This document shows, piece after piece, positions 1-8,301 of a DNA stretch of 64,000 nucleotides. Location: positions 205,139 through 269,138 of the forward strand of contig NZ_PGVF01000016.1 in the NCBI RefSeq assembly GCF_002860285.1. The letters are read 5' to 3'. The position numbers and the translations under genes are program-made. This stretch comes from Bacillus sp. M6-12 (GTDB lineage: Bacteria > Bacillota > Bacilli > Bacillales > DSM-1321). Below the pieces are notes generated by a model, which worked only from the letters and a program-made list of their open reading frames with translations, did no database searches and was not told where the DNA came from. Every line of letters starts with the position of its first letter. Positions within the stretch are counted from its first letter, which is position 1.

Positions 1-356
1 CTGACTCTGTATCTGATCAAATTGCTGTTATTTCTGAAGGCAGGCTGCTGGCTGAGGGAACTTCAGATTCCCTGAAATCAGGATTTACTACACGGTTTAT
101 TTCATTCCGTGCAGATAACCCGCCTAAGACATCTGAACTGCAATCCTTGCCGGGTGTGGAACGGGTGGAGCAAAAGAGCGGCTATATTATTCTCCATTCA
201 AAAGAAACGGATGCCTTGCTCACATTTATCATGAATGCAGGATGGGGAATCAGCAATATTCAGGTTTCATCTGCTACTCTGGAAGACGCGTTCCGCAGCC
301 TGACTGCTCCTGTTGAAAATAAGGCTCCCGCCATTCAAAAAAGGAAAGAGGTATAA
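1..356 (+). CDS. ABC transporter ATP-binding protein, C-terminal part (YvfR-like)
   Basis: The gene enters from the left edge; the open frame starts at base 3 and ends with TAA at 354-356. The visible ~117 residues are the end of an ABC-2 exporter ATPase: just after the H-loop region comes the typical DRIAVISEGRLLAEGT-like stretch (here SDQIAVISEGRLLAEGT), followed by the small C-terminal domain found in antibiotic/Na+ export ATPases of the CcmA type, ending in ATLEDAFRSLT, a family hallmark. Walker A, signature and Walker B lie outside the window. The permease gene starts 3 bp after the stop, so the two form one transporter. Together with the following kinase and regulator this matches the B. 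subtilis yvfRSTU arrangement. The substrate is unknown. Confidence 0.85.
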   Translation, partial: DSVSDQIAVISEGRLLAEGTSDSLKSGFTTRFISFRADNPPKTSELQSLPGVERVEQKSGYIILHSKETDALLTFIMNAGWGISNIQVSSATLEDAFRSLTAPVENKAPAIQKRKEV

Positions 357-359
357 GGT

Positions 360-1100
360 ATGAAGATGTTTTATGCGCAATGGAAGGCGGAGACGCTCAG
401 AATTATTAGAAGTCCCTTTTTTATGATTTTTTCAATCGTGATGCCTATAACTTTTTATTTTCTTTTTGCGAGCCTGAATGGACCCGAATTGAAGATAGGC
501 GGTACTACATGGGGTGTATATTCTTTAATGTCGATGACTGCTTTCAGTTTGATTGGGACTGCAGTATCACAATTCGGAATTCGGCTGGCATATGAGCGGA
601 AGGAGGGATGGATCAGGCAGCTGCAGCTCACTCCGCTGCCAATGGCAACATGGCTTTCCGCAAAATTGGCTTCTCAATTACTGATTCATCTTTGCATCAT
701 CCTGCTGCTTTTTCCTGTTGCCGCCTTTGTATATGGCTTGGAATTATCGTTCAGCAAGTGGTTTTTATGCGGATTATGGCTGCTGGCTGGAAGCGTGCCG
801 TTCCTGGCAATCGGCGCCCTTGTCGGAACAATGAAGAATGCTGATGCAGCAACGGCAATTTCCAATGTGCTGCTGATGGGAATGGCTGTCGCCGGCGGTT
901 TATGGATGCCGCTTGAAACATTGCCAGGCTGGCTGCAGAAGGCAGCCGAATGGCTTCCTTCTTACCATTATGCAAAAGGTGCATGGGACACTCTGGCCGG
1001 CCAAACCATTTCAATGGAAAATATTGCTTTTCTTATATCGTGCACTGTTTTCTTTATGGTATTATCAAGCTATATTTTGAAGAAACGGGAAGCGATATAA
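360..1100 (+). CDS. ABC-2 type transporter permease (YvfS-like)
   Basis: A 246-residue integral membrane protein with about six hydrophobic segments: an N-terminal one near residues 18-36, then around 55-75, 100-130, 137-157, 165-190 and 220-240. This is the size and pattern of ABC2_membrane permeases that pair with the ATPase encoded just upstream. The sequence LIGTAVSQFGIRLAYERKEGWIRQL is typical of these permeases: the cytosolic loop that contacts the ATPase. The ATG at 360 has the purine-rich GAAAGAGG about 8 bases upstream, inside the end of the ATPase gene. Export of a drug, peptide antibiotic or lipid is the family role; the cargo cannot be read from the sequence. Confidence 0.85.
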   Translation: MKMFYAQWKAETLRIIRSPFFMIFSIVMPITFYFLFASLNGPELKIGGTTWGVYSLMSMTAFSLIGTAVSQFGIRLAYERKEGWIRQLQLTPLPMATWLSAKLASQLLIHLCIILLLFPVAAFVYGLELSFSKWFLCGLWLLAGSVPFLAIGALVGTMKNADAATAISNVLLMGMAVAGGLWMPLETLPGWLQKAAEWLPSYHYAKGAWDTLAGQTISMENIAFLISCTVFFMVLSSYILKKREAI

Positions 1101-2237
1101 TTGAAAACTGTGTTTCATAAACTATTCCCTGAGCGAGAGGGCATGCTCCCATATTTTTACCTTGCTAATATTGCAATACCTATCATATTCATGCTGCAGG
1201 AGCCGGCGACATCAAAACTTTATCTCGGTCTGTCATTGATCGGGGTTCTGCTCGTTTTATTCAGGCAGTCTTACTGGGATGCCGGCCGCACTAATATTTA
1301 TATCGGGTTGATGTTTGGGATCACGCTTTTTCTTGGATTCACTTATCATCCAATGTATTTGTATATGGTGTTTATTTTTTTAAATCTGATGAATCGCCTT
1401 CCAGCCAGAACACTTTATCTGTTCTGCGGAGGTTTTGCAGCCGGGAGCATTTTAATCGTTATTACTTCGGGGATTTTTACCAGATTTGATTATCTTCTAA
1501 GCATATTGCCCCCGTTAATCGGCGGCACAATTCTGCCATTTATCGTAAAAGCTTCCGTGGGGTATAAGGAAATGTCCCACCGGCTGCAGGCCGCAAACGA
1601 AACGATTGAGGTGCTTGCCCAGCAAGCAGAGCGGCAGCGGATTGCCCAGGAGCTGCATGATACGCTTGGGCATACACTATCGTTAATTTCTTTAAAAAGC
1701 GAGCTTATTGAAAGGATTGCAAACCGCAATCCACAGCGTGTGGAAGCTGAAGCGCGCGAGATACACAATACCGCTCGTTCAGCTCTAAAACAAATGAGGG
1801 CTCTAGTATCTGATATGAATGCGATGAAGCTGGAAGAGGAAGTTTCCCACGCCAAAACGTTAGCAGCTGCAGCAGGAATACAGCTGGAAATCAAATGGGC
1901 TGAAGTGCCTGAATTGACAAACCTGCAGGAAAAAATAATGGCCATGAGCTTCCGTGAATGCATGACCAACGTTGTCAGGCATAGCCGGGCCAGCCGCTGT
2001 GAAGTTATTTTAAAAAACATGGATGCAGCTCTAAGCTTAAGTGTAAAGGATAATGGAGAGGGATTTGACCCATTGCTTCTAACAGGAAATCATGGGAACG
2101 GGATCAGCGGCATCAAAGAGCGGCTGCAGCTTGTGGAAGGCAGGCTAGTAATTGAATCCAGCCCTGGAAAAGGAGCGGTCTTTACCTTTGAAATTCCAAA
2201 AGTAATCAGACAAAATCTTGAGGGAGATGCAGTATGA
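1101..2237 (+). CDS. Sensor histidine kinase, HisKA_3/NarL-partner class (YvfT-like)
   Basis: A 378-residue kinase with an N-terminal block of about five membrane segments (residues ~15-150) and almost no extracellular domain, so it probably senses within the membrane. A short coiled linker leads to the dimerisation/phosphorylation box RQRIAQELHDTLGHTLS with H186 as the phospho-acceptor, then an N-box (FRECMTNVVRHS) and G-boxes (DNGEGFD, GNGISGIKERL) of the ATPase domain. It starts with TTG directly after the permease stop codon, with AAACGGGAAG upstream, and overlaps the response-regulator gene by four bases (ATGA), so kinase, regulator and transporter are translationally linked. The likely role is to sense the exported compound or its membrane damage and induce the transporter. 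Confidence 0.85.
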   Translation: MKTVFHKLFPEREGMLPYFYLANIAIPIIFMLQEPATSKLYLGLSLIGVLLVLFRQSYWDAGRTNIYIGLMFGITLFLGFTYHPMYLYMVFIFLNLMNRLPARTLYLFCGGFAAGSILIVITSGIFTRFDYLLSILPPLIGGTILPFIVKASVGYKEMSHRLQAANETIEVLAQQAERQRIAQELHDTLGHTLSLISLKSELIERIANRNPQRVEAEAREIHNTARSALKQMRALVSDMNAMKLEEEVSHAKTLAAAAGIQLEIKWAEVPELTNLQEKIMAMSFRECMTNVVRHSRASRCEVILKNMDAALSLSVKDNGEGFDPLLLTGNHGNGISGIKERLQLVEGRLVIESSPGKGAVFTFEIPKVIRQNLEGDAV

Positions 2238-2839
2238 TTCGAATAGTACTTGGGGAAGACCAGCAAATGCTGCTGGGAGCACTTGCAGCCCTGCTTGAAC
2301 TGGAGGGGGATATGGAAGTAGTTGCACAAGGCAAGGATGGAGCTGAAGCATTGGAGCTGGTTAGGGTCCATCAGCCTGATATTCTAATAGCGGATATTGA
2401 AATGCCGGTCATGAGTGGATTGGATGTCGCTGAAAGCTTGAAGCAGTCTGGTAATCCATGTAAAGTGATTATTTTAACTACTTTTGCGAGATCAGGGTAT
2501 TTTCAGCGGGCAATTGCCGCAGGCATTCCAGGTTATTTACTGAAGGATACCCCAAGCCATGAGCTGGCTGATGCGGTTCGCCGGGTACATGAAGGCAAGC
2601 GGGTTATCTCCCCTGAGCTGTCATTGGTAATGTTCGAGGAAAAAAATCCCCTGACCGAGCGCGAAATGGAAGTATTGGGGCTGGCTGCGGCCGGACAGAC
2701 AACAAAGGAAATCTCGAAAACACTTTTCCTATCATATGGCACGGTCCGGAATTACATGTCAGAGATCATCAGCAAACTGGGAGCAACGAACCGTATGGAA
2801 GCTGTGAACCAGGCCCGTTCAAAAGGGTGGATTAAATAG
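2234..2839 (+). CDS. Response regulator, NarL/FixJ family (YvfU-like)
   Basis: A 201-residue regulator. The receiver domain (1-~120) has the acidic pair E8-D9, phospho-acceptor D54 in ADIEMPVMSG, T at LTTF and K at LLKD. The LuxR-type HTH (about 138-200) has LTEREMEVLGLAAAG followed by KEISKTLFLSYGTVRNYMSEI. It overlaps the kinase by four bases and is the last gene of the four-gene unit, being followed by a strong hairpin. It should be phosphorylated by the kinase encoded upstream and activate the transporter operon; the operator is outside the window. Confidence 0.88.
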   Translation: MIRIVLGEDQQMLLGALAALLELEGDMEVVAQGKDGAEALELVRVHQPDILIADIEMPVMSGLDVAESLKQSGNPCKVIILTTFARSGYFQRAIAAGIPGYLLKDTPSHELADAVRRVHEGKRVISPELSLVMFEEKNPLTEREMEVLGLAAAGQTTKEISKTLFLSYGTVRNYMSEIISKLGATNRMEAVNQARSKGWIK

Positions 2840-2857
2840 TATACTGTATGTGCGCCC

Positions 2858-2896
2858 GAAACTGTTATGGATTTTTGATAACAGTTTCTTATTTTT
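2858..2896 (+). terminator. Rho-independent terminator of the YvfRSTU-like operon
   Basis: A perfect 11-bp inverted repeat, GAAACTGTTAT / ATAACAGTTTC, encloses a 9-base loop and is followed by TTATTTTT. It lies 18 bases after the response-regulator stop codon and closes the operon. Confidence 0.85.
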
Positions 2897-3146
2897 ACTA
2901 TCCTAAACGCTTGGTCTGCGGGCAGAAAATCGTACTTGTCATATAAACTTGTAAAAAATAAGAGTAATATTTTCCACTTGGTTAATTTAGATGCTGTGAA
3001 AGGGGGAGATCCCCCGAATCGCGATAATTTATTTATCCAAAATTCGAAATAATTTTGCCGAATCTAAATTAATTTCGCCAACATGGCAATTAATTCGGCC
3101 GTTTTTCATTTTATTCGGCCAAACTGCCAAGGAGGTCACATTTTCC
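2897..3146. other. Intergenic stretch with GGGGG hairpin and degenerate AT-rich repeats
   Basis: No gene is visible. A short G5/C5 hairpin sits at 3002-3015. From about 3028 to 3125 there is a run of related short units, each a TTAATT/AAATTA core followed by TCGCC, TTGCC or TCGGCC. The same kind of AT-rich, TTCCGYG-bearing unit recurs at 4301-4380 on the other side of the neighbouring gene, so that gene is bracketed by short repeats. The region lies between two converging genes. Confidence 0.4.
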
Positions 3147-4142
3147 TTAGTCCAGTAAGGCTTGTGCCAGTAACTTGTAGGAATGCATTTTTGCTTCATA
3201 ATCAAAAATGTTTGTAATCACCATAAATTCATCAGTCCGGTAGATTTCGCTTAACAGACGGAGCTCTTCGTTCACTTTATCGGGAGTTCCAATAATTGTT
3301 CTTTTTCTGTTTTGTTTAATTATTTCCCGGTCATCTATTCCTAGAACTGTTTTTTTTGCATCACTAATAGATGGAATGGTTGTATCCGTACCCTTGCCTG
3401 TGTTTAAGAGCCATATGTCCTGGCTTAATGCGAGCTCTTCAGCCTCTCTTTCGGTCTCCGCGCAGACTACAAAAATGCAGACATTCATTCTAGGCTGGAA
3501 AAGGTGTGAAGAATTCTGAAAGCTTGAGAAATACTCTTCTGTTGCCCTTTGTCCGCTGGAAGGGTTAATGAAATGCCCAAAGGTGAAGGCGATCCCGTTC
3601 TCAGCAGCAACCCGCGCACCGCGATGTGAAATGCCGAGAAGCCAAATTTCCGGAGTGCTATCTGATATTGGAGTTGCCTTGACATCAGAATATGGGTGGT
3701 TTTCAGGCAGGGTGTCAGTTAGATAACCTTTTAAATCCTGAAGCTGGCGAGGAAATTCATTCAAGCTTTTCCTTAAGCTGTCTGTAAGCGCAAGACGGGT
3801 TGAGGCAGATCCACCAGGAGAACGGCCTATGCCCAAGTCAATCCTGTTTGGAAATAATGCCTCCAGCGTCTTAAAGTTTTCAGCTACTTTAAAAGGGCTA
3901 TACTGCGGCAGCAATACGCCCCCAGAGCCTACACGGATTTTACTGGTCTGGGATGCGATATGTGAAATCAGCACTTCAGGTGAAGTGCTGGCCAATCCAT
4001 TTGTATTATGATGTTCGGCTGCCCAGAAGCGCGTATAGCCAAGTTCCTCTGTTAATTTTGCCAAGTTTAATGTGTTCTTTAACGCGGTTCTTGCATCGGA
4101 ACCCCGGGAAATTGGTGATTGATCGAGAACGCTCAGCTGCAT
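3147..4142 (-). CDS. LLM-class flavin-dependent oxidoreductase (bacterial luciferase-like)
   Basis: 331 residues of the luciferase-like monooxygenase family, in the MsnO8-type subgroup: an N-terminal LSVLDQSPISRG, then GYTRFWAAEHHN and IRVGSGGVLLPQYSPFKVAENFKTL, which form the FMN-binding side of the TIM barrel, then NRIDLGIGRSPGG. The length is normal. An ATG 18 bases upstream (4160) is open, but AAGGAG sits 8 bases before the ATG at 4142, so 4142 is taken as the start. Substrates of these enzymes are usually unassigned; they use reduced FMN supplied by a separate reductase. It stands alone, downstream of and on the same strand as a two-component system but separated from it by 360 bases, so cotranscription is doubtful. 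Confidence 0.85.
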   Translation of the reverse strand: MQLSVLDQSPISRGSDARTALKNTLNLAKLTEELGYTRFWAAEHHNTNGLASTSPEVLISHIASQTSKIRVGSGGVLLPQYSPFKVAENFKTLEALFPNRIDLGIGRSPGGSASTRLALTDSLRKSLNEFPRQLQDLKGYLTDTLPENHPYSDVKATPISDSTPEIWLLGISHRGARVAAENGIAFTFGHFINPSSGQRATEEYFSSFQNSSHLFQPRMNVCIFVVCAETEREAEELALSQDIWLLNTGKGTDTTIPSISDAKKTVLGIDDREIIKQNRKRTIIGTPDKVNEELRLLSEIYRTDEFMVITNIFDYEAKMHSYKLLAQALLD

Positions 4143-4300
4143 AGGGGATTCTCCTTCCATCCTTTTCGGTCTGTTTAGATGTTATTTTACACGAACACTG
4201 CTCAAGCTGAAAAGCAAAGGAAAAATGCATTTGTGGTTTTCCCTCATAGTTAATCCAAAAACTAAAATTAGACCGGATTTGCTTATTTATCAGTGAAAAA

Positions 4301-4380
4301 AATTAATTCCGTGAAAACCAGGATAATTCCGTGAGAATAAAATTAATTCCGCGAAAACCAGGATAATTCCATGAATATTA
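4301..4380. repeat. Tandem direct repeat, two 40-bp units
   Basis: Bases 4301-4340 and 4341-4380 are two consecutive 40-bp copies that differ at only a few positions. Each copy itself contains two TAATTCCGYG-type half units separated by AAAACCAGGA. The block lies between the response-regulator stop (4503) and the oxidoreductase start (4142). No coding potential is seen in 4143-4502. Confidence 0.75.
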
Positions 4381-4502
4381 GTGTTACAGTAATGCCCAGA
4401 CCATTCCGATAAGAAACTGCAACTAATAAAAATACCAAATTGTCTGAAACAAAATAAAAGCTTCAAAAATTTAATGGGAGGCATTCATACAGTTATATGC
4501 AG

Positions 4503-5153
4503 TTAAACTAAATCTTCTTTTTTGGCCTTATTTACCGCATGCAGCCGGTCGTTGACATCCAGCTTGTGATAGATGCTTGAAATATAGTTTTTTACAGTGC
4601 CCTCTGATAAGTTCAGCTTTTCGGCAATCAGTTTATTGGAAAGCCCCATTGCAAGGTTCTTTAGGACTTGCTCCTCCCTGACAGTCAGGCTGTATCTGGA
4701 AGCAGGGGAAGAAACAATTTTTTCAGTGGGATTGTTTAACTGCTGGATGAGCTGCTTTGCAATATCATTTGGAAGCAAAGTCCCGCCTCTATGTATCAAT
4801 TTTATTCCGGCAATCAGATCATTAGGGTGTATAGCTTTAAGGAGATATCCTTCTGCTCCTATAGTCAAGGTTTCCAGGACGTGATCAATTTCCTGAAATG
4901 TTGTTAAGATGATAATCCGTACATGGGGCCATCGCTGCTTGATGAGCCTGGTAGCCTCAATTCCATTCATTTCTGGCATTTGGATATCCATTAGAATGAC
5001 ATCGGGCAGTTCTTTTTCACAAAGTTCGATTGCCTGCTTCCCATTCCGAGCTAGAGCTATCACATTTAATTGTGTATCAGTATTTAAAACAAATGCGAGA
5101 CTTTCCCGGATTAATTCCTGGTCGTCTGCAAGCATTAACTTAATTGTACTCAT
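4503..5153 (-). CDS. Response regulator, NarL/FixJ family
   Basis: 216 residues. The receiver domain has D10-D11, the phospho-acceptor D56 in LMDIQMPEMNG, T in LTTF and the conserved K in LLKA. The LuxR-type HTH near residues 150-212 has SLTVREEQVLKNLAMGLSNK and LNLSEGTVKNYISSIYHKL. The gene follows the kinase with only three bases between the stop of one and the start of the next, so it is its partner. Similar pairs in Bacillaceae (LiaR/DegU-like, YdfI-like) usually sit beside the genes they control, but no transporter or stress operon adjoins this pair, so the target is unknown. Confidence 0.88.
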   Translation of the reverse strand: MSTIKLMLADDQELIRESLAFVLNTDTQLNVIALARNGKQAIELCEKELPDVILMDIQMPEMNGIEATRLIKQRWPHVRIIILTTFQEIDHVLETLTIGAEGYLLKAIHPNDLIAGIKLIHRGGTLLPNDIAKQLIQQLNNPTEKIVSSPASRYSLTVREEQVLKNLAMGLSNKLIAEKLNLSEGTVKNYISSIYHKLDVNDRLHAVNKAKKEDLV

Positions 5154-5156
5154 TGC

Positions 5157-6353
5157 TTACACATTCCTCCTTACCGGAACAGTGCAAATCAAGGAAAACT
5201 GCCCAGTACTGTTATTGGTTATTTCCAATCTGCCCTGCAGCTGTTCGAGCCGGTCCTTCATAGCATTTAATCCAAAACCTAAATCGCCAGCAATAAATGT
5301 ATGTCCGTTATTTTCAATAACTAATTCGATTGAATCTGTTCTAAAAGTAAGAAATGCTTTTATTTCGGTTGCATGTCCGTGCCGTTTTGCATTTGTTATC
5401 GCTTCTTGCATGCATCTGATAAAAGTTAACTTTGTTTGCTGGGATACAGGGCACTCTTCACCGAAGCATTGAAACTGAATGAAAGTTCCTGTATGTGCTG
5501 CAAACTCAAGCGCGATTTGTTCAAGCTGACTGGACAGCGGCATATCTTCCTCCGAGGGAGCAATGCTATGGATGCTTTTGCGGATTTCATCCAGCCCTTT
5601 TCTGGATAGTTCGGCAAGGCCCTCTACCTTTGTTTTAGCCATTTCAGGCTCAAGCTCAAGCATATACCTGATGGCATCAAGCCCGACTGTAATCGATGTA
5701 AAATGGTGCCCAATGGAATCATGCAGTTCTTTTGCGAGCCTGTTTCGTTCTTCAAGCAGTGTGAGCTGTTCAACTTTAACAGCATATTGCTCAAGAATTT
5801 TGTTTTGCTCCTGGATAAAATTGCTTTGGGCTGTGTTCTCTTCAAGAAGCTGTTCTCTTTTTATATGAGAACGGACGATTACATTCAGACAAGCTCCAAA
5901 TGCAAAAAAGACAAACACATCAATGTATTGAACTATAAAAATAGTAAAACTCTCCGCTGACCAATACCTCGCCCCGGGAAGGATAAGCAGGAAAACCGGG
6001 AATGTCCATGCCGAGGTTTGCCTGGACGCCAAATAACCAATCATGAATGCCGGCAGCAGAAGGAAGACGCTTCCAAAGTTTAAGGTAAGAAATATATTTG
6101 TGTAAACCGTAAAAAAGCCGGTTACTGCAAGTTCGGATAGAGCATACAGCTGGCGGTTGATATAGCCGGGACGCCAGAAAAGATTAGGAACTACAAAAGA
6201 GGCTGTTACCAGCAGTGCAAAAAAACTAAAAGGCAAGCCTTCCAAATCAGCCTGGTTAACAAAATAATAAACAACTCCGATAATATACCAGCTGGCCCTC
6301 AGCGAAAAAATAAACCAATCGATCCACAGCCAGCTTCTCTTTTCTGTGTTCAT
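5157..6353 (-). CDS. Sensor histidine kinase, HisKA_3 class
   Basis: 398 residues from the ATG at 6353, chosen because AGAGGTG lies about 8 bases upstream; an open ATG at 6371 has no ribosome site. Six hydrophobic stretches fill residues ~10-155, with aromatic-rich segments near the start. A coiled-coil linker (~160-200) leads to the H-box NRLAKELHDSIGHHFTS with H211 as phospho-acceptor, then the N-box (MQEAITNAKRHGHA) and a glycine-rich GDLGFGLNAMKDRL. The divergent hydrolase gene begins about 180 bases away on the plus strand. The signal is not evident; the lack of an extracellular domain suggests membrane sensing. Confidence 0.86.
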   Translation of the reverse strand: MNTEKRSWLWIDWFIFSLRASWYIIGVVYYFVNQADLEGLPFSFFALLVTASFVVPNLFWRPGYINRQLYALSELAVTGFFTVYTNIFLTLNFGSVFLLLPAFMIGYLASRQTSAWTFPVFLLILPGARYWSAESFTIFIVQYIDVFVFFAFGACLNVIVRSHIKREQLLEENTAQSNFIQEQNKILEQYAVKVEQLTLLEERNRLAKELHDSIGHHFTSITVGLDAIRYMLELEPEMAKTKVEGLAELSRKGLDEIRKSIHSIAPSEEDMPLSSQLEQIALEFAAHTGTFIQFQCFGEECPVSQQTKLTFIRCMQEAITNAKRHGHATEIKAFLTFRTDSIELVIENNGHTFIAGDLGFGLNAMKDRLEQLQGRLEITNNSTGQFSLICTVPVRRNV

Positions 6354-6531
6354 CCAAGGCACCTCTATCATTCCAGTAATCTACAACCCTAATTTTACTA
6401 AAATCAGGCATGCAGTAATAGATGATGATCATAAAAATATTTCTTACTTATATGACCTGCTTCACTGTTATGGTATGACTGAATTTCAGTATTCTTTAAT
6501 CAGAAATGAAAGACTGGGAGAGATGGTTGGT

Positions 6532-7662
6532 ATGAGCCAAAAAAATAGAAAATCACGGGGGAAAATAACCATGCTGACAATGGGAATAATATTAATCTTA
6601 TTATCACTCTTTGTGTTGACTTTGCTTGGGTTCCGCGGGTATAAGCAGCATAAAATTTCAGCACAGGCTGAAACTTTTATAAAAAATGGCGGTATTAGCC
6701 AGATTGAAAAATTAAGCATAGGGGGAGTTAAACATTATTTGCTTATTGAAGGCCAGGACAAAAATAATCCTGTCTGTGTGTTCCTTCATGGAGGGCCGGG
6801 GTCTCCTATGCCATTTGGTGCCAGTTCCCGCTCTATGTTCCCTGAAATCACTAAGTCCTGTACTGCCGTATATTATGATCAAAGAGGCGCTGGGAAAAGC
6901 TATCACAAAGGAATTGAAAAGGAAACGATGAATATAGAACAATTTATTTCTGATGCGAATGAAATAGTGGATTATATAAGGCATGAATTACATCAGGATA
7001 AGGTCTTTATTGTCGGCAATTCATTTGGGAGTATTATAGGAGCTGAATTGGCCAGCAGATACCCAGAAAAAATCCATGCTTATATAGGATTTGCACAGGT
7101 GACCGATTTCATGGAAAATCAAAAGCTTGCAGCCCAATGGCTTAATAAGGAGGCTGATAAAAAACACGACACAAAGATGAAATCAGCTCTTCAGAATTTG
7201 GGTGAGGGGCCGTACTCAGTAAAAGAAGCAGATCAATTAGGCGATTTTCTGGATAAGTATTCAGCTCATAACTATTCAGATGAAACTGTAAAAAAAGCCA
7301 ATATTTTCCACTTATCAAAAGGTATTTTTCTTTCCCCAGACTACTCATTGGCAGATATATATATAACATTGGTTCCAGCCGCTAACTTTAGCTATTTTAA
7401 AAGTGAAGCTTTAAAGGAGGAACTAAATAAAACCAATCTGTTTAAATCAGTCCCTAAGATAGAGGTGCCGGTTTATTTTATTCAGGGTAAACATGACAAA
7501 GCAACAAACTATTTGCTTGCGAAACAGTATTACGATAAGCTAATTGCCCCAAAAGGAAAAGAATTTATAGTATTGGAGAATTCCGCCCATTATTCGAATA
7601 AAGAAGACTTTCGATTGTTTGAAAAAACCCTGACCAGGATAGTGAAAACTGTCTCCCGGTAA
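6532..7662 (+). CDS. Membrane-anchored alpha/beta hydrolase (S33 prolyl aminopeptidase-like)
   Basis: 376 residues. A single N-terminal membrane segment (residues ~15-35, rich in I/L) follows basic residues, so the catalytic domain is likely outside the cell. The hydrolase core shows the oxyanion motif HGGPG (H86 onward), YYDQRGAGKSY, and the nucleophile elbow GNSFGS with S164; the C-terminal HDKATN and NSAHYSN give the acid and histidine of the triad. HGGPG plus DQRGxGxS is characteristic of the proline iminopeptidase group of family S33. The start at 6532 has GGGAG about 11 bases upstream; the frame is open further upstream to 6346 but overlaps the divergent kinase start. The gene appears monocistronic. 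The substrate, a peptide or ester, is unresolved. Confidence 0.78.
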   Translation: MSQKNRKSRGKITMLTMGIILILLSLFVLTLLGFRGYKQHKISAQAETFIKNGGISQIEKLSIGGVKHYLLIEGQDKNNPVCVFLHGGPGSPMPFGASSRSMFPEITKSCTAVYYDQRGAGKSYHKGIEKETMNIEQFISDANEIVDYIRHELHQDKVFIVGNSFGSIIGAELASRYPEKIHAYIGFAQVTDFMENQKLAAQWLNKEADKKHDTKMKSALQNLGEGPYSVKEADQLGDFLDKYSAHNYSDETVKKANIFHLSKGIFLSPDYSLADIYITLVPAANFSYFKSEALKEELNKTNLFKSVPKIEVPVYFIQGKHDKATNYLLAKQYYDKLIAPKGKEFIVLENSAHYSNKEDFRLFEKTLTRIVKTVSR

Positions 7663-7675
7663 TTTTTAAAGCTCT

Positions 7676-7850
7676 GTTACTTGCCTTTTGACTTCCGCTC
7701 TAGTGGCGGTCCGGGAGCCTCCGCGGCGTTCCGCCTGCGGGGTCTCCCTTGGTCCGCTTCATTGAATTAGCTGCTTGAAATAACACCTCACGCAGGAATT
7801 TCGAAGCATTTTTCGAAGAGTCCCTCGCCTTCCGTTCCAATCAACATAGT
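7676..7850. repeat. GC-rich interspersed element, probable intergenic repeat
   Basis: This stretch is far richer in G+C than its surroundings and contains self-complementary pieces such as CCGCGG, CCGCCTGCGG and TCGAAGcatttTTCGA. It ends with a CTCGCCTTCCGTTCCAATCAAC-like run resembling intergenic repeats that I recall from other Bacillaceae genomes. That recollection cannot be checked here. The rest of 7663-8301 shows no convincing gene; a 62-codon frame on the minus strand (8109-8297) lacks a ribosome site. Confidence 0.4.
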
Positions 7851-8301
7851 ACCAAAATCAACTTGGAACTTTAACAAAGCATTTTTTTAAAAACCTTATC
7901 TGCACCGCAAAACTGCCTTTGGTTTACTCCGAGGGCTTTTTTCTGTGGAAAAGGGCCGGAGCTGTGCCGGCTGTTTGGGGTGAAAAAATCAATTAAATTA
8001 ATTTCGCTCTTCTCCGCCGACTTTATTGTGAGAGTTTCTGCTAACAATTATTGCTAATTTCCATGCATAGGCAGTGAGGTAAAACTCATGAAAGTTTTTA
8101 ATCCATAATTAGCAGTATTGCTTGTGGCCGTTATTTTCTTCAGGTATCTTAAAAGATATATAGATTAATGCTGCCGAGATAAACAGCCCTATCAACACGA
8201 ACACTGCCGAATTGGCATAAATTACATTAAAAAGGGTTATTACGTGGAAATATATTAATTTAGAGATATAAATCACATCATGGAATAATGGAGGCATTTG
8301 G

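Noticed and set aside
8109..8297. 62-codon minus-strand frame with one hydrophobic segment, ahead of the M20 amidohydrolase
   Set aside because: No ribosome site, its start overlaps the ribosome site of the divergent gene, and composition is that of AT-rich spacer. Not annotated, though a small membrane protein cannot be fully excluded.
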